Shown: positions 52,911 through 61,989, counted from the stretch's first letter. The stretch: DNA of 64,000 nucleotides from Akkermansia muciniphila (GCA_945890645.1 CAMDCV010000023.1:1-64000); one strand, 5' to 3'. A program made the numbers and translations. Notes: a model not told the origin generated them from the sequence alone.

Positions 52911-53759
52911 ATGAAGTGGTGGCATGTAACGGATGAGCTGAGCCTTGGGCACTTGGCGGGACAAATGACAAGCGCAGGGCTCGCGTGGGAAACACCTGAT
53001 CGCGAGGTGGTGTGGCTGTGGCTGAATTTGCAGGGAGTCGGCCTGCTGTGGGGGCAAAAGGAACGCTATCCCCTGCATCCCGGGATGTATGCGGTCACCG
53101 GTGGCATGCCGGGCAAAACCTGGCAATGCATGCGCCAGGCCGGAGCCTATCAAGTGGACGTGGTGGCGATGCCGAAACGCTGGCTGGCACAGCGCTTGGG
53201 GAAAAATCCGCACGCTCTGCATCCTGAATTCCGCAATTGGCTGGAGGGCAAACAAGAGGTGACGTTTTGCGGTCTGATGGGTGAATGGGAAAAGCAACTC
53301 GCTGGATTTCTGTTAGAAGCGCGCAGTGGGGATTGCGTGGCATTACTCATGGCAGAGGCGCGTCTGTTAGAGTGGGCCGCACTGCGATTGTTTCGCCCAC
53401 GCACTCAGACTGGCGAAACATTTTGCGCCCAGTTCAAAAAAATCGGCACTGTCGGCAAGGCTCTGATGCAATTGCAATCACGACTCGATCAGCCACTGGA
53501 CCTAGCCCAACTCGCGCGCAGCGTCGGCATGGCACCGCACCAGCTCTCGCGCAAAGTGAAAGAGGAGACAGGCATCACGCTGCAACTGCACCTGCGCCGC
53601 TACCGCATCAGTCGCGCCTGCGAAGAACTGACCGTTGCAGGAAAATCCATCACCGAGGTGGCGCTCGATGTCGGCTATCTAAGTCTCCCCCATTTCGCCC
53701 AGGCCTTCCGCGCTGAAATGGGCTGCAACCCCAGTGAATGGCTCAAGCAACGGCACTGA
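52911..53759 (+). CDS. AraC-family transcriptional regulator
   Basis: The 282-residue protein has a C-terminal double helix-turn-helix (about 185-282) with LDLAQLARSVGMAPHQLSRK, then SRACEELTVAGKSITEVALD, VGYLSLPHFAQAFRAEMG and the ending NPSEWLKQRH, which is the AraC/XylS signature. The N-terminal 150 residues form a ligand-sensing part with no named domain, similar in layout to PchR-type regulators that sense siderophores. It is divergent from the DUF6607 operon and shares the Fur-like box with it, so it is the likely specific regulator of that operon. Sensing of iron or siderophores is an inference. Confidence 0.9.
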   Translation: MKWWHVTDELSLGHLAGQMTSAGLAWETPDREVVWLWLNLQGVGLLWGQKERYPLHPGMYAVTGGMPGKTWQCMRQAGAYQVDVVAMPKRWLAQRLGKNPHALHPEFRNWLEGKQEVTFCGLMGEWEKQLAGFLLEARSGDCVALLMAEARLLEWAALRLFRPRTQTGETFCAQFKKIGTVGKALMQLQSRLDQPLDLAQLARSVGMAPHQLSRKVKEETGITLQLHLRRYRISRACEELTVAGKSITEVALDVGYLSLPHFAQAFRAEMGCNPSEWLKQRH

Positions 53760-53803
53760 GGCGCTTGCCAAGAGAGCGATGAACTGCCAGTGTCTGCGCG
53801 TCG

Positions 53804-54781
53804 ATGAAACATGCTCAGCACAACCGCGCCCTCCTTTGGCTGTTGACCGCCACTTTGTTGTGGGCGGTAAGTTTCCCATTCGTGCAGATTCTCTACATCG
53901 AGCAACGCGCTTTAGTGCCCGGTGCCACGACATTATTTCTCTCAATCTTATTGATGGCTTCGCGATTCGGCATGGCGACTTTGCTGCTGCTGCCTTGGGT
54001 GCTGCCCCATATAAAAACTTACACCGTTCGCGAATGGCAACAAGGCCTGTGGCTCGCGCTATTCGGCGGCGTGGGCATGTGGTTGCAAGCAGATGCTCTG
54101 GCCTACACGAAAGCATCGACCTGCGCCTTTATCACGCAAGGCTATTGCGTATTTTTGCCGATCTATCATGCCCTGCGCAGCCGCCGTAGCCCCGGTTGGC
54201 ACACGATAGTCGCCGTCGTATTGGTCGTCATCGGAGTTGGTTGGCTTTCTGGCGTGAAGCCCGACGACATACGCTTGGGACGCGGCGAATGGGAGACCTT
54301 ACTCGCGGCGCTCATTTTCACCATGCAGATTCTCTGTCTGGAAAATCCCCGCTACCAGGGCAACCGCAGCATGCCGATCACCTGGGTCATGTTTCTCGGC
54401 ATCACGCTCTTTGCCACACCCTGCACATTTGTTATTGCGGAAAAATCTAACGATATCTTTACCGCACTTGCCTCCCCTGCCGCTTTGGGATTGATCGCAA
54501 CGATGGCCATTCTGTGCAGCATCGGCGCCTACGGGCTGATGAACCGATGGCAGGGTTTTGTCAGTTCGGTAGAAGCGGGGCTGATCTATTGCGCGGAACC
54601 GGTTTTCACGAGTATCATCGCGCTTTTCTTGCCCGCGATCGTCGGTATCTGGATGGGACGTTCCATCGCGAATGAATCACTGACTATCGCATTGATCGGC
54701 GGTGGCATCTTGATCACCATCGCCAATGTGATTGTGCAATGCAAACCATCCACCGCCCACTCGTTACATCCCACGGAGTAA
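53804..54781 (+). CDS. EamA/DMT-family transporter
   Basis: The 325-residue inner-membrane protein has about ten transmembrane helices and two EamA repeats; the first (about 10-150) includes LLWLLTATLLWAVSFPFVQI and GGVGMWLQADALAYTKAS, the second SVEAGLIYCAEPVFTSIIAL near 255-275, the standard E-P block. It belongs to the drug/metabolite superfamily; substrates vary and cannot be read here. It follows the AraC gene by 44 bases on the same strand and could be co-transcribed with it. Confidence 0.9.
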   Translation: MKHAQHNRALLWLLTATLLWAVSFPFVQILYIEQRALVPGATTLFLSILLMASRFGMATLLLLPWVLPHIKTYTVREWQQGLWLALFGGVGMWLQADALAYTKASTCAFITQGYCVFLPIYHALRSRRSPGWHTIVAVVLVVIGVGWLSGVKPDDIRLGRGEWETLLAALIFTMQILCLENPRYQGNRSMPITWVMFLGITLFATPCTFVIAEKSNDIFTALASPAALGLIATMAILCSIGAYGLMNRWQGFVSSVEAGLIYCAEPVFTSIIALFLPAIVGIWMGRSIANESLTIALIGGGILITIANVIVQCKPSTAHSLHPTE

Positions 54782-54834
54782 TGACAAACCTCGATTGAGG
54801 CTTGCCAGCACGACGTTTTTTTCTACTCTCTGTC

Positions 54835-55359
54835 ATGGCATCTTCCGATCACCTCCGCGCCGCCGTTCGAGACATTCCTGATTTCCCGAAAGAAGGCATT
54901 CTCTTCAAAGACATCACTCCCGTGCTCGCCGATGGCAAACTATTTCACGATTGCATCACACTACTCTGTGCCACCGCAGGCGATCAGGTAATCGATAAAG
55001 TGGTTGGCATTGATGCCCGTGGTTTCATCTTTGCCGCTGCTGTTGCCGATCGAATGGGCGTTGGTTTTGTTCCCGTACGCAAGGCTGGGAAACTGCCCTG
55101 GAAAACGCGTGGTCTCGCGTATTCGTTAGAGTATGGCGAAAATGTCATCGAACTTCATGAGGACGCTGTTCATCCGGGTGAGAACATTTTATTAGTCGAT
55201 GACCTACTCGCCACCGGCGGCACCGCAGCCGCAGCCGCCGAGCTCATCACCTCGCTCGGTGCGAATCTCATCGGTGCCTCGTTTTTCATCGAGCTCAACG
55301 ATCTCAACGGTCGTGAAAAAATGCCCGATATCCCGATCCACGCAATCTTGCGGTATTGA
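54835..55359 (+). CDS. apt: Adenine phosphoribosyltransferase
   Basis: Apt salvages adenine to AMP using PRPP. From MASSDHLRAAVRDIPDFPKE (ATG 54835) the protein has 174 residues, normal for the family; a TTG 33 bases upstream is unlikely. The conserved start RDIPDFPKEGILFKDITPVL, the GIDARGFIFAAAVA loop and the PRPP motif ILLVDDLLATGGTA (residues 118-131) are all present. No Shine-Dalgarno sequence precedes the start. Convergent with the HIRAN gene. Confidence 0.96.
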   Translation: MASSDHLRAAVRDIPDFPKEGILFKDITPVLADGKLFHDCITLLCATAGDQVIDKVVGIDARGFIFAAAVADRMGVGFVPVRKAGKLPWKTRGLAYSLEYGENVIELHEDAVHPGENILLVDDLLATGGTAAAAAELITSLGANLIGASFFIELNDLNGREKMPDIPIHAILRY

Positions 55360-55411
55360 TCAATTATTAGCGCTCGATGCTTTCATTGGTATGAGGATTC
55401 CGCTGATTTTT

Positions 55412-55816
55412 TCACACATCCCGCAGAAAAACTCTTACCGATACGCGTAGCCAGTCGCCCTGCCATTCCTTGGATTCAAGACTGGCGATTAAAAATTTGC
55501 CTGCGTCCATGAGGCGGGCGAGGATTTCATTTCGATCACGCGGGACGTAACCGAGCTTTTTGCCATTTTCCGTCAGGATCAAGATGGCGAGTGGGTCATG
55601 GGCATTGTCAGTTTCACGCCGCAGAACTAGCGAGTCCCCCCCTTTTATCGTTGCTTCTATTTCACGGATGGGAACGTGAGATGTTCCGGCGACATGCGTT
55701 TCTATAAGGAAAATCTCTTTTGCAAATGGCGCAGTCAGTGCCCCGCCAGACATGAGGTGGCTGTGAAGTAGGGCAAGTTGATGCTGTTCCGTAGGCGTTA
55801 AACTGAAATCATTCAT
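55412..55816 (-). CDS. HIRAN-domain protein
   Basis: The 134-residue protein consists mainly of a HIRAN domain (about 35-130): FLIETHVAGTSHVPIREIEA, a helix, SLVLRRETDNAHDPLAILIL, KKLGYVPRDRNEILARLMDA and a final strand. HIRAN domains bind the 3'-OH end of single-stranded DNA at stalled forks in Rad5/HLTF proteins; small stand-alone bacterial versions are uncharacterised. It starts five bases after the stop of the J-like gene, on the same strand, and so forms an operon with that gene and the SprT-like gene. Confidence 0.88.
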   Translation of the reverse strand: MNDFSLTPTEQHQLALLHSHLMSGGALTAPFAKEIFLIETHVAGTSHVPIREIEATIKGGDSLVLRRETDNAHDPLAILILTENGKKLGYVPRDRNEILARLMDAGKFLIASLESKEWQGDWLRVSVRVFLRDV

Positions 55817-55821
55817 GTTAC

Positions 55822-56619
55822 TTAGTGTGCCAATAATTGGTTGAGGTGAACTCTGCGTTGATCGCGTAGCGTGGTCAATACAGCGATGCGTTCCTCAAGT
55901 TCTTTTTGCTTAGCAGCAGTTGCCTCAGGATCATCGAGTAACGGTAACTGATCGAGTGGCCAGGCCTTACGCCGTCTGGACAAATTCGTCAGCAATGTAT
56001 TCAGCTTCATTTCCAAACGCTGCAAGATTTCATACATGGCATCCAATGAACTCGGGAGAACATCATAATTCTGCTCTCTCGTAATAATTTCTATGGCATC
56101 AAGCTCTTCAAGATTTTGACTCTCGTATGCGCATGCCACGCGGTGCCAAAGTTCTTCTTCCGCTGGCGTTTGTGTGGGATGCAAATCGGGGTGAAGCCTC
56201 CGTGCCAGCAAACGAAATTTGTCGCGAAGCAATTTAGTCGTTCCTGGGTCAAGAAGATGATTAAGAATACCCTGTTGCCGTTTGAAATTTTCCGCTTCGA
56301 TCTCAAGTTTTTTCTGCCATTCGCTGAATTCCGCATCCAGTGTTTCTTGAATGCTCGCATAATCCCACTGCTCTCCTTTGTTGATAGAGGCTTGGAGCAA
56401 TGCAATTTCCCGCTTGCAACGGGAAGCATCAATTTCAATCGCTTGTAATCTAACCAAACGATCGCCAAACGCCGTTGCGTAGCGACCTAACACTAAGGGT
56501 ATTGTATCGGCAAGAGCATGCGCATCAGTGATAACAGCAGTGATCTGAGTAGTGATCGCTTGATGCTTTTGCGTTAGCCTACTCCATTCGGGATGAGGAC
56601 TGGGAAGGCTTGAGGACAT
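55822..56619 (-). CDS. Coiled-coil protein with an internal DnaJ-like segment
   Basis: The 265-residue protein has helical coiled-coil parts (about 10-115 and 205-265) on both sides of a J-like segment (about 127-175). That segment reads LLRDKFRLLARRLHPDLHPT with HPD at 143-145, then EEELWHRVACAYESQNLEEL, like helices II and III of DnaJ, whose HPD loop stimulates Hsp70 (DnaK). It lacks the glycine-rich and zinc regions. Similar J-like coiled-coil proteins are found in other bacteria but are uncharacterised. Located between SprT-like and HIRAN genes in one operon. Confidence 0.8.
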   Translation of the reverse strand: MSSSLPSPHPEWSRLTQKHQAITTQITAVITDAHALADTIPLVLGRYATAFGDRLVRLQAIEIDASRCKREIALLQASINKGEQWDYASIQETLDAEFSEWQKKLEIEAENFKRQQGILNHLLDPGTTKLLRDKFRLLARRLHPDLHPTQTPAEEELWHRVACAYESQNLEELDAIEIITREQNYDVLPSSLDAMYEILQRLEMKLNTLLTNLSRRRKAWPLDQLPLLDDPEATAAKQKELEERIAVLTTLRDQRRVHLNQLLAH

Positions 56620-56658
56620 GGCTATACTTTAACTTCGCATGATTACCATGCAAGCAAT

Positions 56659-57258
56659 TTAGTGGTGTCTTTCCACAAAGCGAAAACGTTTGTCATAGTG
56701 CCCACCGTTGTGGCTTCTGCAACAGGCGAGACAAGCCATCGCTCCCTTGATTTTTCGCACGCGTTTGATTTCGATACGGCACTGCGGGCAATAGTAAAGA
56801 AACCGTTTGGCATGGGTGCGCCGCGGTAACGGCAATTGATGACAGACAGATTCTCCCCCGATGCCCAATTCGGCACAGGCATGCCGCCATTCGATACCAT
56901 GCGGCGCGATTTTCCGCCGACCAGCCCGTTCGTAAGCAATCAAATGGGCGAGCTCATGCCGCAGTGTGCGCGCACTTTGTTCCGGATCGTGCTCTTTGAC
57001 TTTGGGATTGAGTTCGATCAATCGCTGCGGCCACCACGCGCGTCCTGCGGTCGAGCGCATGCGAGAGTTCCATACGACTTCCACAGTCTTCGCTAGTTCT
57101 GTTAGACCCAGTGAGGTAGCGGTATCGCGGCACCATTGTGTAAGGTCCAAATCGATGTGCTTCACAGCCTTGCGTTTCACGACAGGAACGACCGATGGCA
57201 CAGGCATGACCGGCTCGGTGAGCCAAGAAAACGCCATCTGCCATAAGCCCTTTTGCAT
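56659..57258 (-). CDS. SprT-like zinc metalloprotease
   Basis: With the start at MQKGLWQMAFSWL (ATG 57258; ATG 57237 is also possible) the product has 199 residues. The SprT core shows HELAHLIAYERAGRRKIAPH with HELAH at 101-105 and third ligand H120, then GIEWRHACAELG. A zinc ribbon follows with C157, C160, C176 and C179. SprT/Spartan proteases cut proteins crosslinked to DNA in eukaryotes; bacterial relatives are poorly known. It is the first gene of the trio with the J-like and HIRAN genes, spaced 39 bases from the next one. Confidence 0.87.
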   Translation of the reverse strand: MQKGLWQMAFSWLTEPVMPVPSVVPVVKRKAVKHIDLDLTQWCRDTATSLGLTELAKTVEVVWNSRMRSTAGRAWWPQRLIELNPKVKEHDPEQSARTLRHELAHLIAYERAGRRKIAPHGIEWRHACAELGIGGESVCHQLPLPRRTHAKRFLYYCPQCRIEIKRVRKIKGAMACLACCRSHNGGHYDKRFRFVERHH

Positions 57259-57613
57259 GCGCAAAACCCATAGCACAATGCTGATCAAGTGACAACCGTG
57301 ACTTAGTATGCTTTGTAAGCATGAGTCCTAGTGGCATGACCAAAATCTTTTACAAAAATCAGTGGCTTCAGTGGTCCTCAGTGCAATCAGTGGTCAAAAA
57401 TGCAACTTTGGCCTGACAAGCCCGTTTTAACAGAATTTCAGAATTTTCAGAATTGCTTCTAACGATCCGTGGTTTTGACATGGCGGGCCGCAGCAACGAC
57501 TCACAGCCTTTACATTCCAGACCTTGGACATTCAGACTTTCTCGACCAAATTGATACCGTGTTGCTAGCACTTTCCCCTCGCCAGCGGCCCCTTGCTGTT
57601 ATAGTGCTACCCC
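57259..57613. other. Intergenic region with phased degenerate repeats
   Basis: No gene is present. TCAGTG occurs at 57359, 57368, 57378 and 57387 (steps 9, 10, 9). CAGAATT occurs at 57431, 57439 and 57448 (steps 8, 9). No hairpin terminator or clear promoter was recognised. The upstream regions of the divergent SprT-like and VWA genes meet here, so both promoters should lie inside. Confidence 0.5.
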
Positions 57614-59419
57614 ATGCCAAGTTTTGCCAATCTCGCTGGTCTGTGGGCCCTTTTAGGGATTCCCGCCGTGATCCTCATCCACTTTTTGCAACGCAAGGCG
57701 AAACTGATTCCTGTGTCGACCCTTTTTCTGTTAGACAAAACCCAGCGCGAAGCCAGCAGTGGACGACACTTCGACCGCCTCACGCAATCAATCCCCCTGT
57801 GGATGCAAATTCTCGGCGTTCTCCTACTCACTTGGTTGTTGCTCGAACCACGCTACCCTCTCGCTCGCAGCACGCAGCGCATTGCATTGGTGCTCGACTC
57901 TTCCGCCTCGATGACCGTTAGCAAAGATCGACTGCTGGAACAACTTGCCAAAGACTTACCCGCGCTGAAAGGTTTCGCCACCGATGTCGAATACACCGTC
58001 TTGGAATCGACACCCGGCAAGCCGCGCCTGTATGCCGGTAAATCCACCGAAGAATTGCTCAACGCGCTCAAGGATTGGCAACCACTCGCCGGCGTCACGG
58101 ATCCCACGCAGGCGCTGCGCCTCGCGCGCTCGCTGGTTTCACGCGAGGGCATCATCATCTATGCCAGCGACACACCAAGCGAAGGTCTGCCTTTTGAAGC
58201 CATCCAGCTTTCCGTTGGCAAGGCGATTGAGAATGTCGGCTTCACCGGAGTCGCCTTCGAAAATAAAGAGGGCACTATGTTGTGGCGGGCAACGCTGCAA
58301 AACTACTCCGATCAGGACGTGACCCGCACTTGGTATGTGGACAGCGGCAAAGGTGCACCCGCCGAACCGAAAACAGTCTCTCTTCCCGCCCGTAGCTTGG
58401 TGACTTTGCAATCGAATTTCCCCGCGCAAGCACAGCGCATCCAACTGAAATTGTCAGGAGATGAATTCGCCACCGATGACACCCTACGCATCGTGCGGCC
58501 CGTACCGAAAAAACTCACCATCGAAGCCGCACCCGCACTAGCTACGCTGAACACAAAATTACTTCGCGCCATCGAGCAACTCACACCGGGAACTGCGGCC
58601 GATGCCGACATCACATTGGCGTCCTACGATCCACTGGACCCCACTCCTGTGCAAGGCAATGCCGTGATTTTCGTCGATGACGCCACGCAAGGTGGTCAGT
58701 ATCTCGCAGGCGGTATCATCGCGGAAAAACATCCCCTGCTTGATGGTCTAAACTGGCAATCGCTGCTGGTGCGCGAGACAATCGCACTGGAACTTCGTCC
58801 CAATGATCAAACGCTCCTTTATCAGGACAAGCGGCCACTCATATTGCTGCGCAGCTTGCCCGCTACTGCCGAACGTCCCGCGTGCCAGCAATTGCTTTTT
58901 AATTTCGATCCCCGCCTTTCCAACATCGAAAACCAGCCGGCCTTGATCGTGATTCTGCTTCGATTCATCGAGCAAGTGCGCGCCGTTAAAGTGGCACCTT
59001 CACAGGAAAATCTTGAGACTTCTCAACCCATTACGTTAGCCAGCAACAGCACAACTCCACCTGTGCCCGTGCGCCTCATGGAACTTTCTTCAAGCGGAGA
59101 AGTGCTGCGCACGAAAGAAGTCGATCCCAACATTCCCCTCACCGCACCCGAGTTGCCAGGTTATTTCCGCTTCCAACAAGGCGAGAGCACTTTGTTGGAA
59201 GCAGCCACCTATTTCGCCGACACCCGCGAAGCGGATTTCCGTGAATGTGCCGAAGTCAATCAACTCGGCGATGCCCAAGCCGCCGCCATCCAAGCCCACA
59301 GCAAAGGCGACCCCTACTGGCATCTCTGGCTACTCGCCTTGATCGGCGTTCTGCTCATCTCTTGGTATTATACTCGCGAGCGGGATTCAGCCGTAAACAC
59401 GATGCCAGCGACCGCATAA
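57614..59419 (+). CDS. BatA-like VWA-domain membrane protein
   Basis: The 601-residue protein begins with the aerotolerance-regulator N-terminal domain (two membrane helices at about 5-25 and 57-78 with WALLGIPAVILIHFLQRKAK between them), continues with a VWA domain starting ALVLDSSASMTVSKDR (MIDAS D-x-S-x-S near residues 94-98) up to about 250, then a beta-rich part, and ends with one helix near 560-580 and a short tail. Similar proteins work with MoxR ATPases. Here the gene stands alone, 48 kb away from the MoxR operon. The downstream Nramp-like gene is 94 bases away. Confidence 0.87.
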   Translation: MPSFANLAGLWALLGIPAVILIHFLQRKAKLIPVSTLFLLDKTQREASSGRHFDRLTQSIPLWMQILGVLLLTWLLLEPRYPLARSTQRIALVLDSSASMTVSKDRLLEQLAKDLPALKGFATDVEYTVLESTPGKPRLYAGKSTEELLNALKDWQPLAGVTDPTQALRLARSLVSREGIIIYASDTPSEGLPFEAIQLSVGKAIENVGFTGVAFENKEGTMLWRATLQNYSDQDVTRTWYVDSGKGAPAEPKTVSLPARSLVTLQSNFPAQAQRIQLKLSGDEFATDDTLRIVRPVPKKLTIEAAPALATLNTKLLRAIEQLTPGTAADADITLASYDPLDPTPVQGNAVIFVDDATQGGQYLAGGIIAEKHPLLDGLNWQSLLVRETIALELRPNDQTLLYQDKRPLILLRSLPATAERPACQQLLFNFDPRLSNIENQPALIVILLRFIEQVRAVKVAPSQENLETSQPITLASNSTTPPVPVRLMELSSSGEVLRTKEVDPNIPLTAPELPGYFRFQQGESTLLEAATYFADTREADFRECAEVNQLGDAQAAAIQAHSKGDPYWHLWLLALIGVLLISWYYTRERDSAVNTMPATA

Positions 59420-59513
59420 GCACGAAGTACGGTCTTAGCAGTGAAAATCCCAACTCGGCTCGACTCCACCTTTCCGATTGACGCCGCAAGCTCATAAATC
59501 GCATGCTTTCCCC

Positions 59514-61061
59514 ATGACCCAACTCACTGAGCCATCGGCTTGCCAAAATCCACCCACGACCGTACGCGGTATCATCCGACAACTCGGACCAGGTCTCATC
59601 ATTGCTGGATCCATCGTTGGATCGGGGGAACTCATCGCCACCACAGCGGTTGGCGCTGAGGCAGGTTTCGTGCTTTTGTGGCTGATCATCATCGGGTGTT
59701 TAATCAAGGTCTTTGTGCAGATCGAGTTCGGGCGCTACACCATCACCAGCGGCAAGACCACGCTCGAAGGCCTCAACGAAGTCCCCGGACCCAAAATACG
59801 GGTGAACTGGCTTTGCTGGTTCTGGCTGATTTTCACCGTGGTCGCTTTGATCCAACTCGGCGGCATCATCGGCGGTGTCGGCCAAGCATTGACCATTACC
59901 CAACCACTGACCGCCGCCGGAAAAGAAGCGAACCTGCGCCAAGATGCAGAGATCCGTTTGCAAGTCGCGGAAAGCATCAGCGCCCGCTTCGCCAACGATC
60001 CGGCGATGACAGCAAAAATGGAAGCTCTGGCGGAAACGAAAAATTCGACGGCTGCAGAACTGAAAAAATGGGAAGACAGCCCAGCAGCCACATCGAACGA
60101 TCCCATGATTTGGGCGACCATCATTACGCTGATCTCGATCGTTTTATTAGTCGTCGGTCGCTACCGGATGATTCAAAATGTTTCCACCGCCTTAGTTGCG
60201 ACCTTTACCTTAGTCACCGTCTTCAACTTACTCTATCTGCAAATGCTGCCCGAGTGGAGAGTGTCATGGACCGATCTCAAGAGCGGTCTCAGTTTTCAGA
60301 TCCCCGAAGGCAAGGGCATGGCCATCGCGTTGGCAGCCTTTGGCATCATCGGCGTCGGCGCTACCGAATTGATTCAGTATCCCTACTGGTGCATCGAAAA
60401 AGGCTACGCCAAATGGACCGGACCACGCGATGATTCCCCCGAATGGGAAGAACGCGCGCGCGGATGGGTGCGCGTGCTGCGCTGGGATGCGTGGTGCTCG
60501 ATGATCGTCTATACGTTTGCTACGATTGCTTTTTACCTGCTTGGCGCCGCAATTCTCGGTCGCACCGGACTTGATCCCGATGGCGAACAAATGATCCGCA
60601 CACTCGGCCAAATGTATGTGCCAGTCTTCGGCAAAGCGGCAGAACTGATATTTCTGTTAGGCGCCTTCGCCGTTCTCTACTCGACATTTTTCGTCGCCAC
60701 TGCCAGTCACTCGTTAGTCTGTGCCGATGCCTTGAGGGTCTTCGGTCTCGCCGATGACAAAGAGAGCACGAAGCGTTTTTGGATTCGCATCTTCAGCATA
60801 GGCCTGCCATTGTTGTTCCTTGGCAGCTTCGCCTATTTCAAAGCACCAAAACAACTCGTTCTCGCGGGTGGATTCATGGGTGCACTGATGTTGCCCCTGC
60901 TCGGAGTCGCCGCGCTCTACTTCCGCTATCGCCGCTGCGATACCCGACTCGTCCCCAGTCGACTCTGGGACTTCGGTCTATGGCTCAGCATCGTAGGACT
61001 ATTCGTCGCCGGCGGCTACGCGCTTTACGACAAAGTCATTCGCGAGTTCCTAGAAAAATAG
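59514..61061 (+). CDS. Nramp-family transporter lacking the canonical metal-binding motif
   Basis: From MTQLTEPSACQNPP (ATG 59514; a TTG lies 36 bases upstream) the product has 515 residues and about eleven membrane helices with the LeuT-like Nramp fold. The first helix reads GPGLIIAGSIVGSGELIATT: the DPGN metal-binding motif of classical Mn/Fe transporters is replaced by GSGE. The sixth helix reads GVGATELIQYPYWCIEKGY instead of containing MPH. About 60 hydrophilic residues (roughly 135-195, many A, E, K) are inserted between two helices. It is therefore not a standard Mn/Fe Nramp; the substrate is unknown. Confidence 0.85.
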   Translation: MTQLTEPSACQNPPTTVRGIIRQLGPGLIIAGSIVGSGELIATTAVGAEAGFVLLWLIIIGCLIKVFVQIEFGRYTITSGKTTLEGLNEVPGPKIRVNWLCWFWLIFTVVALIQLGGIIGGVGQALTITQPLTAAGKEANLRQDAEIRLQVAESISARFANDPAMTAKMEALAETKNSTAAELKKWEDSPAATSNDPMIWATIITLISIVLLVVGRYRMIQNVSTALVATFTLVTVFNLLYLQMLPEWRVSWTDLKSGLSFQIPEGKGMAIALAAFGIIGVGATELIQYPYWCIEKGYAKWTGPRDDSPEWEERARGWVRVLRWDAWCSMIVYTFATIAFYLLGAAILGRTGLDPDGEQMIRTLGQMYVPVFGKAAELIFLLGAFAVLYSTFFVATASHSLVCADALRVFGLADDKESTKRFWIRIFSIGLPLLFLGSFAYFKAPKQLVLAGGFMGALMLPLLGVAALYFRYRRCDTRLVPSRLWDFGLWLSIVGLFVAGGYALYDKVIREFLEK

Positions 61062-61065
61062 CAGC

Positions 61066-61989
61066 TTATTTCACCGCTGGAATCGCATAAAATTTTTCAG
61101 CATTGCGGTAAAACAATTTCTCGCTGACATCCTTGCCTTTTTTGTCAACATACGCGCGCGTCAGAGCCAGCACCGATGCATAGTCGCCCGTCGCTTCCGT
61201 CACGGGCCAGTCACTGCCATACACCAAGCGATCCTCGCCAAAGCACTCGAAGGCCAAATCGAGAACTGGTTCATAGGCTGACAACTCTTTCGGCGCGGGT
61301 TGTTTTTCGAATCGACCATACAAGGCCGAGACTTTGCAATAGACATTCGGCTGCTGAGCGACCGCACGAAAGTCCTTCACCCACGCCGCATCCAGCGCTT
61401 GGCCATTCAGTCGTACACTGCCAAAATGATTCACGATGATGCGCAAGTCCGGCACCTGCTTGGCGATGGTAGCGATCTCGCTCAACGAAAAACCACCGGC
61501 AAGAAAATCCACGCTTTTGCCTGCCGCAGCCGTGCGTTTCAAATCCCGATACAACGCATCGCTGAGTCCTTCCTGATAACGTCCGGAAATTCGATAGCCC
61601 AAATAACGCGGGTCCTTGCTGAGCTTATCGAACAGCGGCGCAAAGGCATCGGTGCCAATCACTTCCGAAAGATTCCCCACCAATCCCCGAAACAATTGGG
61701 GATTGTGCGCGGTGATATCGAGATTCCACTGATTGTCCGGCAAGCTCTGCCCCGCCTGCACTAGCACGACTCCTGTGACGCCATTGGCTTTGGCAACTTT
61801 CTCAAAATCCGCCGGCAGCATATTCCGATAGAGCACCGAGTCATCCTTCTTGATCCAACTCAATCCCGCCGGACGCGACAAGTCCCACAAATGCACATGG
61901 CAATCAATCACTTGCGGTTCCACTGCTGACGCGGCACCAACAAACAATCCAACAATCAGCGCACGGCACATTTTTAAAAGCAATTTCAT
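61066..61989 (-). CDS. Secreted amidohydrolase-family TIM-barrel hydrolase
   Basis: The 307-residue protein carries a signal peptide (LLLKMCRALIVGLFVGAASA) and an amidohydrolase_2 barrel. The metal-binding start VIDCHVHLWDLSRP (H-x-H) sits near residues 28-41, IIVNHFGSVR with another histidine near 185, and YGSDWPVTEATG with the catalytic aspartate near 260. It is closest to COG3618/fuconolactonase-like lactonases or to 2-pyrone-4,6-dicarboxylate hydrolases; most such enzymes are cytosolic, so export is notable. Its end is four bases from the convergent Nramp gene. Confidence 0.85.
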   Translation of the reverse strand: MKLLLKMCRALIVGLFVGAASAVEPQVIDCHVHLWDLSRPAGLSWIKKDDSVLYRNMLPADFEKVAKANGVTGVVLVQAGQSLPDNQWNLDITAHNPQLFRGLVGNLSEVIGTDAFAPLFDKLSKDPRYLGYRISGRYQEGLSDALYRDLKRTAAAGKSVDFLAGGFSLSEIATIAKQVPDLRIIVNHFGSVRLNGQALDAAWVKDFRAVAQQPNVYCKVSALYGRFEKQPAPKELSAYEPVLDLAFECFGEDRLVYGSDWPVTEATGDYASVLALTRAYVDKKGKDVSEKLFYRNAEKFYAIPAVK

